From Symbiodinium natans (Eukaryota; Sar; Dinophyceae; Suessiales; Symbiodiniaceae), in NCBI GenBank assembly GCA_905221605.1, contig CAJNDS010002110.1, forward strand, positions 600,001 to 650,000: a DNA stretch of 50,000 nt, given 5' to 3'. The position numbers and the translations under genes are program-made. Below, in pieces: positions 48,290 through 50,000 of the stretch. The notes beneath the pieces are model-generated. The model had not been told where the DNA came from and did not search any database. It was given only the letters and a program-made list of their open reading frames with translations. Within the stretch, counting starts at the first letter, position 1. The number at the start of each line of letters is the position of its first letter.

Positions 48290-48490
48290 TTTAGGGTTTG
48301 GGTTTAGGGTTTAGGGTTTAGGGTTTAGGGTTAGGGTTTAGGGTTTAGGGTTTAGGGTTTAGGGTTTAGGTTTTAGGGTTTAGGGTTTAGGGTTTAGGGT
48401 TTAGGGTTTAGGGTTTAGGGTTTAGGGTTTAGGGTTTAGGGTTTAGGGTTTAGGGTTTAGGGTTTAGGGTTTAGGGTTTGGGGTTTCGGG
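48290..48490. repeat. Long TTTAGGG array
   Basis: About 28 units from 48283 to 48480, nearly pure. Another, 48716-48810, follows after a 230-bp island (48490-48715) that has a coding-like minus segment AKKARDQNSLLVFKIFKMPS after GCTAG|G. Confidence 0.9.
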
Positions 48491-48837
48491 TTTGGGATTT
48501 AGGATTTGCACCCGTTTGTTTGGTTTACTTCGGTTTAGAAGGCATCTTAAAAATCTTGAACACAAGAAGGGAATTCTGGTCACGCGCTTTTTTGGCCTAG
48601 CACAAAAATCCCAGTTAGGGTGTCAGGGGGTTTGGGAGGTTCGAGGAGCAACGCTTTTGGGCCCTTTCGGGGCTGGGCTTAGTGTTGTACCCACAAAGCC
48701 CCAAAAACACATCGTAGGGTTTAGGGTTTAGGGTTTAGGGTTTAGGGTTTAGGGTTTAGGGTTTAGGGTTTAGGGTTTAGGGTTTAGGGTTTAGGGTTTA
48801 GGGTTTAGGGCAAACACTAGAGATCCAAAACCTGCAC

Positions 48838-48926
48838 CCAGGCACGACGTTGAACGAGCGGATGGGCTGGGCGTCGGCGAATGGCATGCCTGCTGTCACA
48901 CTTCGGCGCATAGTCGTGCCATCATC
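48838..48926 (-). CDS. Exon, gene A
   Basis: Acceptor GTGCAG|G; DDGTTMRRSVTAGMPFADAQ then PIRSFNVVP; donor GG|GTGCAGG. 29 codons plus two bases, clean on both sides. Unidentified. Confidence 0.6.
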
Positions 48927-49129
48927 CTGCACAGTGGGTTAGGGTTTAGGGTTTAGGGCTTAGGGCTTAGGGCTTAGGGTTTAGGGTTTAGGGTTTAGGG
49001 TTTAGGGTTCAGGGTTCAGGGTTCTGCTTGCTACACCAAAGGCCTGCCAGCAGGACCCTCAACCACCTTTGAACCCTAAACCCTAAACCCTAAACCCTAA
49101 ACCCAAAACCCTGAACGCTCAGCCCTAAT

Positions 49130-49500
49130 TCCTAATCCCTAAACTCACAAGCTTGAACCCTGAAGTGTGCTGATGACATGGGCTTCAAGTTGCCTGGTTT
49201 CCTAGGTTTAGGGTTTAGGGCTTGGGGTGTATGCCTTCGGAACTTGTAGGATGGGTTCGGCGGGTTCGGGGGTAAGTTTAGGGCTTAGGACCCTAAACCC
49301 TAAACCCTAAACCCTGAACCCTGAACCCTAAACCCAAAAACCCAAAACCCAAAACCCTAAACCCGAACCAAAAATTCCTAAGCCCTGCGTGCCACGGGAC
49401 GCCGTCGCTCCCCGGCCATTTCCACTTCGGTCTTCCGAAAAGGCGAGTCTCCTTGCCAAGCAACGCTACAAGATTACATGCAAGGGCTGGCCGGGTTTAG
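49130..49500 (-). CDS. Two further coding-like modules, gene A
   Basis: On minus, QLEAHVISTLQ follows ACCAG|G (about 49155-49190) and RLAFSEDRSGNGRGATASRG follows GCAAG|G (about 49385-49450). Between them lie CCCTAAA units and decayed TTTAGGG. Exact donors not settled. Confidence 0.35.
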
Positions 49501-49663
49501 GGTTTAGGGTTTAGGGTTTAGGGTTTAGGGTTTAGGGTTTAGGGTTTAAGGTTTAGGGATTAAGGGTTCAAGAGGTTATGCCGTCACTTCTCTGCGTTAT
49601 GGTCGCTTTTGGGGGGTTAGCGGTACAAGGCGGCCCCTAACATTCAGGGCACCCAGTCTCTAC

Positions 49664-49722
49664 CCGTGTTCCAGGGCTTCTAGGGTTGAAGGCGACTGAC
49701 GTACGAGGCGCTCCTCCAAGTC
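49664..49722 (-). CDS. Exon with telomere-like acceptor, gene A
   Basis: Acceptor GCGTTTAG|G, 19 codons DLEERLVRQSPSTLEALEH, donor GG|GTAGAG. Charged helix. Phase fits the module at 49385-49450. Confidence 0.55.
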
Positions 49723-49871
49723 CTAAACGCTTGCTTGGGAAAACCCCAAAAAAACACAAACAGTTCTTCCTCATAAGGGCAGTTTAGGGATTGGGGTAAG
49801 GGGGGAAGAAGTCCAAGCCTAGGGTTTGCGGTTTTAAAGTTTGTTTATTCAGGGCTTGGCGTAGTTTATAG

Positions 49872-49972
49872 GTTGGGATGTTCACCACGTATACTAACAG
49901 GCCTGAATGTATTACACATGGGGTAACTAGGATCCCTCTTAAGGATTGTTAGCATAAGGGGAATATCCCAAT
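49872..49972. mobile_element. Hairpin element, family F1, copy 6
   Basis: GGTTGGGATGTTCACC...ATACTAACAGGCC pairs with TTAAGGATTGTTAGCATAAG...GAATATCCCAA. More diverged than the other copies. Confidence 0.75.
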
Positions 49973-50000
49973 TTAGGGTTGGGTTTACCCTAAACCCTAA

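Noticed and set aside
1-50000. CRISPR array or prokaryotic operon structure
   Set aside because: The 7-bp tandem repeats have no spacers of constant length, and there are no long prokaryotic-type genes or ribosome binding sites. Introns and protein families are eukaryotic.

Overview
The window looks like nuclear DNA of a dinoflagellate (best guess Suessiales/Symbiodiniaceae-like; species not determinable). The evidence is many short exons read almost entirely from the minus strand, splice junctions of the dinoflagellate kind (acceptor AG|G, donors GT, GC and GA), high-GC exon codons, and a recognisable dinoflagellate-style voltage-gated cation channel with a C-terminal EF-hand. It is not prokaryotic, and it is not a chromosome end: TTTAGGG/CCCTAAA arrays occur from end to end, in both orientations, alternating with unique segments of 50-200 bp.

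Layout, read on the minus strand from high to low coordinate. (A) About 49.7-47.4 kb: exons of an unidentified gene ending at a TGA at 47419. (B) About 46.6-25.8 kb: exons of a six-transmembrane voltage-gated channel. S1 is at 45.5 kb, S2 at 44.7/43.3, S3 at 42.0, S4 at 39.7, S5 at 34.2, pore and S6 at 33.3, the post-S6 helix at 33.1, the EF-hand at 29.8-29.0 and a coiled coil at 25.8. The exons I resolved join in frame at most junctions, some through GC or GA donors. (C) About 21.2-8.6 kb: exons of one or more unidentified, partly membrane-associated proteins. A separate terminal exon with TGA lies at 21462, and another with TAG at 8616. (D) Below 8.6 kb: few supportable exons, much satellite DNA and one 201-codon ORF.

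The unusual part is the material between exons. Introns are built from telomere-type repeats, from small hairpin (MITE-like) elements in at least seven families, and from two larger elements (2.1 and 2.4 kb) with terminal inverted repeats sitting in (TA)n tracts. A TTTAGGG array carries both a GT donor (GTTTAGGG) and an AG acceptor (TTTAG|GG), and several exons appear to be spliced directly at telomeric units. Direct repeats of 18-30 bp flank some arrays like target-site duplications, and three hairpin-element copies are interrupted by telomere arrays that other copies lack. Together this suggests a system of intron gain driven by telomere-repeat insertion and by introner-like transposons.

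All gene calls come from reading by eye. No homology search, splice model or transcript evidence was available. Exon edges are exact only where a junction is described; otherwise they are approximate.
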